The notes beneath the pieces were generated by a model, which ran no database searches, was not told the origin of the DNA, and saw nothing but the letters and a program-made list of their open reading frames with translations. A DNA stretch of 64,000 nt from Paraeggerthella hongkongensis (lineage in GTDB: Bacteria > Actinomycetota > Coriobacteriia > Coriobacteriales > Eggerthellaceae): contig NZ_QICD01000002.1 in assembly GCF_003726035.1 (NCBI RefSeq), positions 230,748 to 294,747 of the forward strand, given 5' to 3'. The translations under genes and the position numbers were made by a program. Shown one piece after another: positions 8,637 to 18,211 of the stretch (position 1 is its first letter; the number at the start of each line of letters is the position of its first letter).

Positions 8637-10049
8637 CTACTGCCCCATCATATCCTGGAGCTTCTTGATGTCGGACATGCTCATGCCGCCCATGCCGGGA
8701 ATCCCCCGACGGCGGCGGCCCTTCTTGCCCTTCTTGCCTTTTCGGCCTCCCTGCATCTCCTCCATGGCGGGCATCATCTTCTTCATCATCTTCTTCGTCT
8801 CGTTGAACTTCTTCATAAGCTGGTTCACGTCCGAGACGGTGACGCCCGCCCCCGCCGCGATGCGCGCGCGGCGGCTGCCGTTCAGGAGGTCGGGCTTTTC
8901 GCGCTCCGCTTTCGTCATGGAGTTGATGATGATCTCCATATGATCGAACGCCCTCTCGTCGACCTGGCCGGAAGCCATGGCCTTATCGCCGCCGGGCAAG
9001 GCGCTGATCAGCTTCGACACGCCTCCCATCTTGCGAACCTGGCGGTTCATCTCGATGAAGTCGTTGAGGTTGAGCTGCGCCTTCATCATGCGCTCGGCGG
9101 ACTCGGCCTCCATCTCCTCTTGCTGCACCGCCACGGCGCTTTCGATGAGGCTGACCACGTCGCCCATGCCCAGGATGCGCTTCGCCATGCGGTCGGGATG
9201 GAATTCCTCAAGGGAATCGGGCTTCTCGCCCGAGCTGATGAACTTGATGGGCTTGCCGGTGACCTGCTTGATGGAAAGCGCGCCGCCGCCGCGGGCGTCG
9301 CCGTCCATCTTCGACATGATCACGCCGTCGAAGTCCACCCGCTCGGCGAACGCGCTCGCCACGTTCACCACGTCCTGGCCGGTCATGGCGTCGACCACCA
9401 TGAGGATCTGGTCGGGCTTGACCGCGCGCTTGATGGCCTCGGCCTCGTCCATCATCTCGTCGTCGACGTGCAGGCGGCCCGCCGTGTCGACGATGACCAC
9501 GTCGCGCAGATTGTCGATGGCGTCCTGAACGCCCTCGGCGGCGATCTTCACGGGATCCTGCCCGTCGCCGCGGTACACGCGCACGCCGATCTCGCCGCCG
9601 AGCGTTTCCAGCTGATCGGCCGCAGCGGGACGGTACACGTCGCAGGCAACCAGCAACGGGCTGTGGTTCTCTTGCTTCAGACGGTACGCCAGCTTCGCGG
9701 CTGCGGTGGTCTTGCCGGAGCCCTGCAAGCCCACCAGCATGATCACGTTGGGAATGCGGCTGGACAGCACCAGCTTGGAGTCCGTGCGCCCCAAAAGCCC
9801 GGTCAGTTCGTCCAGCACGATCTTGATGACGTTTTGAGCAGGCGTGAGCGAGTCGAGCACCTCTGCGGTCAGGCAGCGCTCCTTCGTGTTGGCAACGAAG
9901 GTCTTGACCACCTTGAAGTTGACGTCCGCTTCCAGAAGCGCCATGCGGATCTCGCGCATGGCGCCGTTGATGTCGTCCTCGGTCAGGCGGCCTTTGCCGC
10001 GCAAACCGGAGAATATGCCTTGAAGGCGTTCGGAGAGGTTTTCGAGCAT
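8637..10049 (-). CDS. ffh: Signal recognition particle protein Ffh
   Basis: GTPase of the signal recognition particle; it binds signal peptides and 4.5S RNA and docks with FtsY to deliver nascent membrane proteins. It is 470 aa: N domain 1-95; G domain with GLQGSGKTT (107-115), DTAGRLH, SKMDGDARGGG; then the methionine-rich M domain (about 300-430). The C-terminus has a very basic GRKGKKGKKGRRRR stretch before a GMGGMS motif. It lies downstream of ftsY on the same strand but is separated from it by 750 bases of repeat DNA. No SRP RNA gene was recognised here. Confidence 0.97.
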   Translation of the reverse strand: MLENLSERLQGIFSGLRGKGRLTEDDINGAMREIRMALLEADVNFKVVKTFVANTKERCLTAEVLDSLTPAQNVIKIVLDELTGLLGRTDSKLVLSSRIPNVIMLVGLQGSGKTTAAAKLAYRLKQENHSPLLVACDVYRPAAADQLETLGGEIGVRVYRGDGQDPVKIAAEGVQDAIDNLRDVVIVDTAGRLHVDDEMMDEAEAIKRAVKPDQILMVVDAMTGQDVVNVASAFAERVDFDGVIMSKMDGDARGGGALSIKQVTGKPIKFISSGEKPDSLEEFHPDRMAKRILGMGDVVSLIESAVAVQQEEMEAESAERMMKAQLNLNDFIEMNRQVRKMGGVSKLISALPGGDKAMASGQVDERAFDHMEIIINSMTKAEREKPDLLNGSRRARIAAGAGVTVSDVNQLMKKFNETKKMMKKMMPAMEEMQGGRKGKKGKKGRRRRGIPGMGGMSMSDIKKLQDMMGQ

Positions 10050-10345
10050 GGTCGGTAAGCTCCTCGTCGTATGCGTCGATTAAGCGTAGTGGTTCGAATT
10101 ATACGACACCAATCCTGCCCAGACCACAAACACACAAGCAATCCGACCGCGTATTAGAAGCGCCCGCATCCCTCAGCGGCGGTATCGCCGACGGCGTCGA
10201 CAGTACGCCGAACATGATGAGCGGCCCGTTCGACGAATTCGTTCGAAAGCGAAGGATTCGCCGACAGAACATTTCCAACAGCAGCACAATGCCCGAAAGC
10301 CGCCTCTTGAAACTGGCAATGGAAACGCAAGCGGCCACCGCACGC

Positions 10346-10491
10346 GCGATTCTTCCCCCAATGTTGCGCTCGAGCGCGTGTCGAGACTCGTCCGCCAACG
10401 AAAAACACCTGCGACCAGGCAATATGCATGCTCTTGTCGAAGACCATCCCTCAACGCGTCCTCCGAACGCAACATTGGGGGGAAGAATCGC
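10346..10491. repeat. Palindromic intergenic element, subtype 2, copy A
   Basis: 146-bp element with terminal inverted repeats of 23-24 bp (10346-10368 and 10468-10491, differing by one extra C/G). At its exact centre is CTGCGACCAGGCAATATGC (10409-10427), which recurs with one mismatch in the centre of the element at 51088-51238. Sixty-three bases separate the left end from the core and 64 the core from the right end. Confidence 0.75.
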
Positions 10492-10608
10492 ACGACAAGC
10501 AATCGAGCACGAGGCGCATGACTCATCGGAAGATCGGGGACCCCATGGCATACTGCATCAGACAGTATCCTCTCGATGTCAATGGCGGTTCAACATGGAG
10601 TCAGGTAG

Positions 10609-10770
10609 AGCTTGGACGCGAATCAGGACCTATGGCAATTCGAATCGCGCGAAAGGCCGTATCCTGGCCGCGTCAGAAAACGCGGCCAGGGCTTTTACCA
10701 GCGAAGCGACCGCACGCGCACGTTCGACACCTGGTTCTTTTGTCACGGGCGCCGATTCGCGCCCGAGTTT
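10609..10770. repeat. Palindromic intergenic element, subtype 1, copy A
   Basis: 162-bp element with imperfect inverted ends of about 33 bp (10609-10641; 10738-10770), related to the ends of the element at 50889-51049. An internal 11-bp hairpin (10663-10673/10680-10690) runs into GCTTTTACC at offset 82, the same offset as CTTTTGCC in the other copy. Confidence 0.75.
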
Positions 10771-10796
10771 GCGAACCCTCCCGCCTGGCCGCTGCG

Positions 10797-11717
10797 TTAG
10801 CTTCGCTCGTCGAACGCGCCAACAAGGGCACGCGCGAAATCATGGGCGTCGAACTCCTTGAGGTCGTCAAGCCCCTCCCCTACGCCGATCTTGAGCACGG
10901 GAAGCCCCAATTCATGCGACACGGCCAATGCGATGCCGCCTTTGGCCGTGCCGTCCAGCTTCGTGACGATCACGCCGTCCAAGTCAAGCGCGCGATCGAA
11001 TTCGCGCGCCTGCTGCAGGCCGTTCTGCCCGGTGGTCGCATCGGTCACGAGCACCGTGTACACGGGCATGTTCGCGCGCTTGCGCACCACGTTCACCACC
11101 TTCTCAAGCTCGCGCATGAGATCGGCCGACGTATGCAGGCGTCCGGCGGTATCGACCAATACCAAATCGGCGCCCTCCTGCTCGGCGCGCTCGATGGTGT
11201 CGTAGCACACGCTGGCAGGATCGCTGCCGCGCTCGCGCGTGCACACGGGCACGTCCGCGCGGCGCGCCCACACCTCCAGCTGCTCGATGGCCGCCGCGCG
11301 AAACGTGTCGGCGCTGCCCAGAAGCACCTTGCGCCCTTCGTCGGTAGCCGCCTTGGCGATCTTGCCCACCGTGGTGGTCTTGCCAGTGCCGTTGATGCCC
11401 ACGAACAACACGATGGCATCGCCGCCGCCGAACACGTCCTGGCCGCCTTCGGCGAACGTGCTGGCAATCTGATCGTTCAGCAGGTCGAGCACGGCGTACG
11501 CGTCGGGCAACGCCTTGCGGGTGGCCTGGTCGCGCAGGTTCTCCACGATCTCCGACGCGGCAGCGCCGCCGATGTCGGCAAGGATGAGCGTTTCCTCCAA
11601 CCCGTCCCAGAACTCCTCGTCCAAATCCGGACCGCGATCCAGAAGGACGTTCATCTGCTCCTTGAACTTGTCGCGCGAACGGCTCAGCCCTTCGCTGATC
11701 CTATCGAAAAATCCCAT
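10797..11717 (-). CDS. ftsY: SRP receptor FtsY
   Basis: Membrane-associated GTPase that receives the SRP-ribosome complex. It is 306 aa with no long acidic N-terminal domain. The NG domain shows GINGTGKTT (107-115), DTAGRLHTS and TKLDGTAKGG. The start is placed at 11715-11717, because AAAGGAG lies between this ATG and the alternative ATG seven codons upstream. It follows smc on the same strand, with a 112-bp hairpin between them. Confidence 0.96.
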   Translation of the reverse strand: MGFFDRISEGLSRSRDKFKEQMNVLLDRGPDLDEEFWDGLEETLILADIGGAAASEIVENLRDQATRKALPDAYAVLDLLNDQIASTFAEGGQDVFGGGDAIVLFVGINGTGKTTTVGKIAKAATDEGRKVLLGSADTFRAAAIEQLEVWARRADVPVCTRERGSDPASVCYDTIERAEQEGADLVLVDTAGRLHTSADLMRELEKVVNVVRKRANMPVYTVLVTDATTGQNGLQQAREFDRALDLDGVIVTKLDGTAKGGIALAVSHELGLPVLKIGVGEGLDDLKEFDAHDFARALVGAFDERS

Positions 11718-11886
11718 GTCGGGCTCCTTTCTCAGCAACTTGAACAGTGTAGCTCAAAAAAAGCCCCCCGTCAGCGACGCAGATTCCTCTGAAGCCCGCA
11801 CCCCGCGAACATCGCGCCCGTCCCATCCCCCTAGCTCCCTCGCAGGCAGAAGCGAACCGCCCTGCGCTACGCACAACGCCTGCAAA

Positions 11887-11998
11887 GGCGCCGGGCGGCG
11901 ATGCCCACCAAGCGAGTTCCGCACGAGCCGAACAGCCCAGTGGGCTGTTCGCGCGAGCTCAGGACCGTTCGAGCGACTGGGCATCGCCGCCCGGCGCC
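11887..11998. repeat. 112-bp compound hairpin between smc and ftsY
   Basis: Outer arms of 21 bp are perfectly complementary (11887-11907 and 11978-11998; GGCGCCGGGCGGCGATGCCC plus A). At the centre is a second perfect stem, GAACAGCCCA-G-TGGGCTGTTC (11930-11950). The outer arm starts 6 bases after the smc stop codon. On the minus strand it would form a very stable cruciform or RNA hairpin in the smc-ftsY transcript. Confidence 0.85.
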
Positions 11999-12004
11999 CG
12001 AAGG

Positions 12005-15000
12005 CTATTCAGCATGGCGCAGAGCGTTCTCCAACTTCTGGCTGACCACCTTCGTCACGCCGTCGGCCTGCATGGACACGCCGAACAGCACGTCGGCCAT
12101 TTCCATGGTGCGGCGCTGGTGCGTGATCATGATGAGCTGCGTGGAATCGCGTAGCGACTCTAGATACGCCGTCAACCGCCGCAGGTTCGAGTCGTCAAGC
12201 GCCGCCTCTACCTCGTCGAGGATGTAGAACGGCGTCGTCCGAATGCGGTAGACCGCGAACAGGAGCGCAAGCGCCGTCAGCGACTTTTCGCCACCGGACA
12301 TGAGCATCATCTTCGTGATGCGCTTGCCGCGCGGCTGAGCCGTCACCTCCACGCCCGTGGCCTCCAGATCATCCGGATCAACCAAGGTCAAATGAGCCGA
12401 ACCGCCCGGGAAGAGCACGGCGAAGATCTCCTGGAAGTTCTTATCGACCGCTTCGTAGGTGCGAATGAAGTCTTCCTTCATGCGCGCATCGATGACGCGG
12501 ACGATCTTGGAAAGCGACCGGCGGGCGCCGTCCAGGTCGGCCAGCTGCGCAGCCAGGTAATCGTAGCGGCCCTTGAGCTGTTCGTACTCTTCGGCGGCAT
12601 CGGGGTTGATGGTGCCCATGTTGGCGATGCGACGGCGCAGCTTGAAGGCGGCATCCTCCGTAGCGCCGCGATCCTCCAACTCGGGCGTTTCGAGCGCATG
12701 GTCAAGCGGCACGCCGCAGTCGTGGACGATGGCGTTGACCGCGCCTTCCACCTGAACCTCCAGGCGACCTTTCTCCACGCGAGCCTCGGACAGGCGGGCG
12801 TTCGCAGCATCGAAGGCATCGTGTGCCGCACGTGCGGCGGCGCGAGCCTCGTTGACCGCGGTGTGCAGGCCAGCCGACGAATCCTGTGCAGCCGTTGCCG
12901 CTTCCTCCAGATCGCGCGTCCAGCGGCGAGCGCTCGCGGTAAGCTCTTCGAACAACGCGAGCAAAGGCTCGATGCGCTTTTGAGCCACCGTTTTGCGCGC
13001 AAGGGAATCGCGCGCTTCCGCATCGCTTGCATCGACGGTTTCCAAGTCGCGCGTCCTCGCGTCCACCATGCGCGACGTGTACGTTTCACGCTCGGACAGC
13101 GTTGCCGCTTTGAGCTTCGCTTCCGAAAGCGAATCGCGCAGCTGCGCCGCAAGCTTGCGCAGGGGAACCACCGTGTCCTGCGCTTCCTGAAGCTTCACCG
13201 CGCCTTCGTCCAGGCTCTGCTTCAACTGAGCCAGACGCTGCTCGAGCGCTTCGACCGAAGGCCGAGCCTCGGCAACGGTACGCTCGGCCTGCGCGCGCTG
13301 GCCCTCGATATCGGAAAACTCACGGCGCACCGAAGCAAGCTTCTCCTCGGCGCGTCGGGCGTCTGCACGCGCCGCGTCGGTCTTGCCTCGCAGCTCGGCC
13401 AACTGCTGCGACAGCTTCAAGCTGTCGGCCTGTGCGCTGCGCAGCGTCTCCTCGGCAGCCTGAGTGCGCTTTTCCGAAGCGGCGCGCGTCTCCTCGGCAA
13501 TCGATAACCGAGCGCGCAGTTCATCGGCGCGTCGAGCGCGCGCGAGAACGCCCTCGGCATCCTCGATCGTCGCCGAACCGACCGTCACCTTTCCGTTCGG
13601 CCATACGACGCACCCGTCCGTCGTGACGAAGCGAGCGCCAGAACAGTCGCGCGCATGAGCCGCGAACGCGTCTTCCCGACTATCGCACACCACCACATCG
13701 CCCAGAAGCGCCTCGACCGCGCGAGACGCCTCCTCGGGATACGAGAGATCGTCCACCAAGGCACGGCCGAGCCCCGCTTGCGCGGCAGCGCGGGCGGGCA
13801 CCGACGCCGTCTGCTTCCCCGCGCGGGAAACGAGCACGACCTCGCCCTGCTCGTCGCAGGACAGAAGGGCAGCCGCAACCGCGCTCGCGCGAACCTCGTC
13901 GTCTACCAACAGCGCTGACACGTCCGCGCCCATCAAACGCTCCACCAACGCCTCGGCACCGGCGGGCGCACGCACCGCGCGGGCGATCGGCTCGATCCCC
14001 GCCTCCAGCTCGTCGGCGTGGTCCAGCAGCCATGCGAGCGCCGGCCCCGAAGCGGCTGCCGCGCGCTCAAGCTCCTCAAGGCCCTTGATCTCGGAAGACA
14101 GCAGCGTGGCAGCCTCTCGCGCCTGGTCAAGCTCCGCGCGCGCCGATTCGCGCGCGACCAGAGCCTCGCCGACCTTCGCGCGCGCAACAGCTTCCTGCTC
14201 GGTCAACGCAGCCAGTTCGGTTTCGGCCCGAGCGGCGGCTTCGGCCTGCGCGGCGGCTTCGGCCTGCGCGCGACCCAGCTGCAGCTCCAGCTCTTTGCCG
14301 TGGCCTTCGATCAGCTTCACGTGGGCAAGCCCGCTCGCCAGGGCTTCCTGCGTTTCCGAAAGCTCGCGGCGCGCCTGCTCCTGCGCACGCTCGTCGGCGC
14401 GCCTCGCCTTCTCAAGATCTTCCAGCTCGCGTTCGAGATCGCGGCGGCGCTTGGCGTTTTGCGCCTGCTCCTCGCTCAATCGGGCAACGGCAGCATCGGC
14501 AGCCTCGCGACTCGCGCGAACCTCGGCCAACTGCGCCGCCGCCTGCGCACGGTCCGATTCCGCCTGCGCGCGCTTGACCTTGTTCGATTCCAGCGTCACG
14601 CGAAGATCGGCCTCGTAGCTTTGCGCCGCGCGGCGCTTCTCGTGCAGCAAAAGCACCGCGCCGTCGAACCGCTCGACAGCCGACGACGCGCGCCGATGCC
14701 GTCGAGCCAGATCTCCCGCGTCCACGCTTTCGCGCCGAATCTTCTCCTGCAGCTCTTCCGCATGAGCCTCCGCCTTGCCGATAGCGGCGCGCTTCTCCTC
14801 CAGTTCCGCCTGAAGAGCCTGCTCGCGGGTTTGCGCGCCGTCCCATGCTCGGCGCAGCGTGCGCAGGTCGTCGACGGCCAGCGACAAGCTCAAATCGGAC
14901 AGCTCGGCTGCCAACCCTTGATAGGCGCGGGCGCGTTTCGCTTTGCGCTCGAGCGGCCCCAATTGGCGCTCCACCTCAGCGGCCACGTCCTTCACGCGCG

Positions 15001-15565
15001 CCAAATGCGCATCCATAGCAGCCAGCTTGCGCTCGCTTTTCGCCTTGCGCTGCTTGTGCTTGAGAACGCCGGCCGCCTCCTCGATGAGCGCGCGACGGTC
15101 CTCCGGCTTCGACTGCAGGATGGAATCCAGGCTTCCCTGGGAGATGATGGAATGCGTGCCCGTGCCCAACCCCGAATCGTGCAGGATGTCGAGCACGTCC
15201 ATACGCCGCGCAACCGTGCCGTTGATCAGGTACTCGCTCTCGCCAGAGCGGTACATGCGCCGCGTGATGGCTACCTCGCTGTAATCGACCGGAAGCGTGC
15301 CGTCCGAATTGTCCAGTACCAGGTCCACTTCCGCAACGCCCACGCTCTTGCGCGCCGAAGATCCCGCGAAGATCACGTCCTCCATGGCTTGTCCGCGCAG
15401 GTGCTTGGCATTGCGCTCGCCCAGCACCCAGAGCACCGCATCGGAAATGTTGGATTTTCCCGATCCGTTCGGGCCGACCACGGCAGTGATGCCCGGTTCC
15501 ATGGCCAGGACGCTGCGGTCGGCGAACGACTTGAACCCTTTGAGGACCAGTGACTTCAAGTGCAT
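12005..15565 (-). CDS. smc: Chromosome segregation ATPase SMC
   Basis: Core ATPase of the SMC-ScpAB condensin that compacts and segregates the chromosome. It is 1186 aa: N-terminal ABC half with GPNGSGKSN (31-39), long coiled coil (about 165-490), hinge (about 495-660), returning coiled coil, then the C-terminal ABC half with the LMSGGEKSLTALALLFAVY signature and FYILDEVEAALDD Walker B. All catalytic motifs are intact. Its partners scpA and scpB are also in this window at 48.5-50.1 kb. It lies 6 nt downstream of rnc. Confidence 0.98.
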   Translation of the reverse strand: MHLKSLVLKGFKSFADRSVLAMEPGITAVVGPNGSGKSNISDAVLWVLGERNAKHLRGQAMEDVIFAGSSARKSVGVAEVDLVLDNSDGTLPVDYSEVAITRRMYRSGESEYLINGTVARRMDVLDILHDSGLGTGTHSIISQGSLDSILQSKPEDRRALIEEAAGVLKHKQRKAKSERKLAAMDAHLARVKDVAAEVERQLGPLERKAKRARAYQGLAAELSDLSLSLAVDDLRTLRRAWDGAQTREQALQAELEEKRAAIGKAEAHAEELQEKIRRESVDAGDLARRHRRASSAVERFDGAVLLLHEKRRAAQSYEADLRVTLESNKVKRAQAESDRAQAAAQLAEVRASREAADAAVARLSEEQAQNAKRRRDLERELEDLEKARRADERAQEQARRELSETQEALASGLAHVKLIEGHGKELELQLGRAQAEAAAQAEAAARAETELAALTEQEAVARAKVGEALVARESARAELDQAREAATLLSSEIKGLEELERAAAASGPALAWLLDHADELEAGIEPIARAVRAPAGAEALVERLMGADVSALLVDDEVRASAVAAALLSCDEQGEVVLVSRAGKQTASVPARAAAQAGLGRALVDDLSYPEEASRAVEALLGDVVVCDSREDAFAAHARDCSGARFVTTDGCVVWPNGKVTVGSATIEDAEGVLARARRADELRARLSIAEETRAASEKRTQAAEETLRSAQADSLKLSQQLAELRGKTDAARADARRAEEKLASVRREFSDIEGQRAQAERTVAEARPSVEALEQRLAQLKQSLDEGAVKLQEAQDTVVPLRKLAAQLRDSLSEAKLKAATLSERETYTSRMVDARTRDLETVDASDAEARDSLARKTVAQKRIEPLLALFEELTASARRWTRDLEEAATAAQDSSAGLHTAVNEARAAARAAHDAFDAANARLSEARVEKGRLEVQVEGAVNAIVHDCGVPLDHALETPELEDRGATEDAAFKLRRRIANMGTINPDAAEEYEQLKGRYDYLAAQLADLDGARRSLSKIVRVIDARMKEDFIRTYEAVDKNFQEIFAVLFPGGSAHLTLVDPDDLEATGVEVTAQPRGKRITKMMLMSGGEKSLTALALLFAVYRIRTTPFYILDEVEAALDDSNLRRLTAYLESLRDSTQLIMITHQRRTMEMADVLFGVSMQADGVTKVVSQKLENALRHAE

Positions 15566-15571
15566 GTGAGA

Positions 15572-16489
15572 CTACCCTTGCTTGCGCTGCTTGGCGCGCT
15601 CTCGTTCGGACTTCTTGCGAGCCTTCTGCTCGGCGCGCGCGGCGGCCTTCTCTTCCTTGGCCTGCTTGGCCGCGGCGGCTTTCTCCGCGCGCACGCCCTC
15701 GTCGACGCCCAGGCCGAAGAACTCGCCCAAACGAGCGAGCGTGCTTTTCGCGGCCTGGCTCTCAGCCTCCTTCTTCGTGCGCCCGGTGCCGCGGGCAAGC
15801 CCCTGAGACCCGGCGAACACCTGCGCTACGAACGTGCGGTCATGAGGCGGGCCCTGCGTCTCCACCAGCTTGTACGTAGGCGTGATGCCGTCCTCTTGCA
15901 GCTTTTCCTGCAACGCGCTCTTCGGGTTCTCCGGCTCCTTTGCCATGTCCACCGACATGCGGGGGATGAGCGTTTCGCGCACGAAGCTCACGGCAGCGCC
16001 CATGCCGCCGTCCAGAAACAGCGCAGCCACTACAGCCTCGTACACGTTCTCGAGCGCAGAGTGCAGCCCGCGCCGGCCCGTTCCCGTCTCGGAAGATCCG
16101 AATACGATCACGTCCGTGAACCCCAGGCGCTCGGCCACCTCTGACAAGCTCGCGCCCGAGACGAGAGCCACCTTGATGCGCGTCAAACCGCCTTCATCCA
16201 GGTCGTGAAAGCGATCGAAGGCAATGGTGGCCACAATGGCACCCAAAATGCTGTCGCCCAAAAACTCGAGCCGCTCGTAGGAGTACTTGACGGCCTTGCC
16301 CTCGGTAGCCGAAGGGTGGGTTATAGCCGAAAGGAGCAGTTGCTCTTGATTGAACCGGTATCCCAGGATGCTCTGAGCTCGATCGAGCTTGCCGCGCTGC
16401 TCGTCGGTCAGCATCATGGGAGTTTCGAATCTCTTGTCAAGATTTGAAACCGAAGGCTCGTTGGAATCGAACAGGTTCTCAAGCGTCAT
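15572..16489 (-). CDS. rnc: Ribonuclease III
   Basis: Double-stranded-RNA endonuclease processing rRNA precursors and structured mRNAs. It is 305 aa, longer than the usual 230. A 25-residue N-terminal extension precedes the nuclease domain with ERLEFLGDS (72-80, catalytic Asp79) and NVYEAVVAALFLD (catalytic Glu151). A dsRNA-binding domain spans about 187-256, followed by a Lys/Ala/Arg-rich tail of about 45 residues. The ATG overlaps the plsX stop by 4 nt (ATGA), which fixes the start. It lies between plsX and smc. Confidence 0.95.
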   Translation of the reverse strand: MTLENLFDSNEPSVSNLDKRFETPMMLTDEQRGKLDRAQSILGYRFNQEQLLLSAITHPSATEGKAVKYSYERLEFLGDSILGAIVATIAFDRFHDLDEGGLTRIKVALVSGASLSEVAERLGFTDVIVFGSSETGTGRRGLHSALENVYEAVVAALFLDGGMGAAVSFVRETLIPRMSVDMAKEPENPKSALQEKLQEDGITPTYKLVETQGPPHDRTFVAQVFAGSQGLARGTGRTKKEAESQAAKSTLARLGEFFGLGVDEGVRAEKAAAAKQAKEEKAAARAEQKARKKSERERAKQRKQG

Positions 16490-17511
16490 TCTTGACCGCC
16501 GTTTCCCGGAGCACCCGCTTGGACGCCCGTAGCCGTCTGCGCGATTATATCCGTGATGCCCGCACGTACGAAATTCGCCGTAGTCAGAACGCCGCTCTTT
16601 ATCGCGTAGGCGCTCGACGAGCCGTGCCCCACGATGCATGCGCCCTTCACGCCAAGAAGAGGCGCGCCGCCGTACGTATCGGGACTGACCTGCGCCATAA
16701 GCTGCTTCAAGCCGCCCTTGATGGTCAAGGCGCCCAGCTTGGTAACCGGCGTTGCCATCATGACGTCCTTGAGCGTTTTGAACAGCACCTTCGACGTGCC
16801 CTCGATGGTCTTCAAGCACACGTTGCCCGTGAAGCCGTCGGTGACGATGACGTCGTAGGTTGCAGCCAGGATATCTCCGCCTTCGGCGTTGCCCGCGAAG
16901 TTGGGAAGCTGCTCTTTCAGCAGCTCATGAGCCTCCTGCGCGAACTGCGATCCCTTCGTGTCCTCCTCGCCGATGTTCAACAAGGCGGCGCGAGGATTCT
17001 CGATCCCGAGGATCCTCTCGGCGTACACCGATGCCATGCGGCCGAACTGCACCAGGTATTCCGGCTTGCAGTCCGCATTCGCCCCCACGTCGCACATGAC
17101 CACGGGACGAACCGGCGACGGGATGACCGTCGCAAGCGCGGGACGCGCTATGCCCTTGATGCGACCCATGACCAACGTCCCGGCCGCCAGGCAGGCCCCC
17201 GTAGAGCCTGCAGAGAAAAACCCTTGCGCCGCGTCCTCTTTCACCAGGCGGCAACCCACCACGATAGACGAGTCCTTCTTCTTTCGCACGGCGTTTGCCG
17301 GATGCTCGGCCATGCCGATAATCTCGGTGGCAGGCTGAGCTATGCAACGCTCGTGCTGAGAGGCGAAGGGTTCGACCACCTCGGCCGGACCGCACAGGAT
17401 AACGGTCAGGTCGGAATCGGTCGATAGCGCGTCGGCAACGCCTTCGAGCACGACAGCCGGGGCGTTGTCGCCCCCCATGGCGTCGACGGTGATGGTAACT
17501 TTATCGGGCAT
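16486..17511 (-). CDS. plsX: Phosphate acyltransferase PlsX
   Basis: Makes acyl-phosphate from acyl-ACP, the first step of the PlsX-PlsY-PlsC route to phosphatidic acid; a peripheral membrane enzyme. It is 341 aa, opening MPDKVTITVDAMGGDNAP, with GFFSAGSTGACLAAG and DVGANADCKPEYLVQFG blocks. The ATG at 17509-17511 has GAGGA upstream. plsY (39.0 kb) and a plsC homolog (43.4 kb) are elsewhere in this window. It is separated from rpmF by a strong terminator, so plsX-rnc-smc may have its own promoter. Confidence 0.96.
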   Translation of the reverse strand: MPDKVTITVDAMGGDNAPAVVLEGVADALSTDSDLTVILCGPAEVVEPFASQHERCIAQPATEIIGMAEHPANAVRKKKDSSIVVGCRLVKEDAAQGFFSAGSTGACLAAGTLVMGRIKGIARPALATVIPSPVRPVVMCDVGANADCKPEYLVQFGRMASVYAERILGIENPRAALLNIGEEDTKGSQFAQEAHELLKEQLPNFAGNAEGGDILAATYDVIVTDGFTGNVCLKTIEGTSKVLFKTLKDVMMATPVTKLGALTIKGGLKQLMAQVSPDTYGGAPLLGVKGACIVGHGSSSAYAIKSGVLTTANFVRAGITDIIAQTATGVQAGAPGNGGQE

Positions 17512-17624
17512 GGTGTCCTCGCATTCCTCGGTGGAGTCGCGTGGACGCATGCGTCCGACCGCAATCGCGCGAGCGGGCGCATGCGCGCAGCGCATAGCTT
17601 CCTTCAACAGTATAGACGAACATG

Positions 17625-17677
17625 CAAAAAAGCCTCCCGGCTCGTCACGCAAAAAGCGTGATGTGCGGGGAGGCTTG
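17625..17677 (-). terminator. Intrinsic terminator after rpmF
   Basis: AAGCCTCCC pairs with GGGAGGCTT (arms near 17667-17676 and 17630-17638), with a second nested stem around a T-rich loop, followed on the minus strand by six T. It lies 39 bases after the rpmF stop. Confidence 0.9.
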
Positions 17678-17715
17678 TCAAGGCGCGGACGTAAGCGCTC
17701 GCGCGCAGGAGACGG

Positions 17716-17895
17716 TTAGTCCGTCTCGATGACCTCGCGGTTCTTGTAGAAGCCACAGTTCGGGCACACGCGGTGCGGAAGCTTGGCTTCGCCGCACTGG
17801 GGGCACACGGAGCGGGAAGGCGCCGCGATCTTGTCGTTGGTGCTGCGACGGGCATGAGTGCGGGCACGGCCCATTTTGCGCTTAGGTACTGCCAT
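17716..17895 (-). CDS. rpmF: 50S ribosomal protein L32
   Basis: 59-aa large-subunit protein beginning MAVPKRKMGRARTHARRS. It has a four-Cys zinc ribbon (CPQCGEAKLPHRVCPNCG, about 32-49). The ATG at 17893-17895 is preceded by AAGGAGATAGAGATC. In many bacteria it follows the DUF177 gene; here the DUF177 gene is 5 kb away at 22.7 kb. It is followed by a terminator. Confidence 0.97.
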   Translation of the reverse strand: MAVPKRKMGRARTHARRSTNDKIAAPSRSVCPQCGEAKLPHRVCPNCGFYKNREVIETD

Positions 17896-17947
17896 GATCT
17901 CTATCTCCTTGCTTTTTGCCGAGCGGTACGCTCGCTCGCTTTCGCTT

Positions 17948-17976
17948 AGTAAACACGCGAAGTGGTATGGTATCAA
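17948..17976 (-). promoter_or_regulatory. Promoter for rpmF
   Basis: On the minus strand TTGATA (17971-17976) and TTTACT (17948-17953) are 17 bases apart, about 55 bases upstream of the rpmF start. Confidence 0.5.
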
Positions 17977-18211
17977 AGGTTTATCGCTCCCGCAAGGGTC
18001 CTACGAGGTCATTTTTGCAAACGGCATGCGGGATTCATAAACTTCAGACACCCTTACGCGAGACGCTTCGCTGATCATAGCGCAAAACCGGCTCCAAGTG
18101 CGCAAAAAGCATCGAGATACAAAAGAAAGACCCCGTTGGCGCGGAAAGGCGCAGGAAGTCGGGCAGCACGGCACGATTGGCCGCCCGCGTCGGCGGGCGC
18201 GGCCCCACGGC

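Larger units (their letters stand above)
10050..10796. other. Long ffh-ftsY intergenic region
   Basis: This 747-base region holds two members of a palindromic repeat family (separate entries) and no credible gene. Several open frames cross it, but they change with the palindromes and have no start signals. Confidence 0.6.

Noticed and set aside
8451..10058. 535-codon frame antisense to ffh
   Set aside because: Low-complexity His/Leu-rich translation exactly opposite a certain gene.
10428..11792. 454-codon plus-strand frame over ftsY and the repeats
   Set aside because: Antisense to ftsY and running through palindromes; not a gene.
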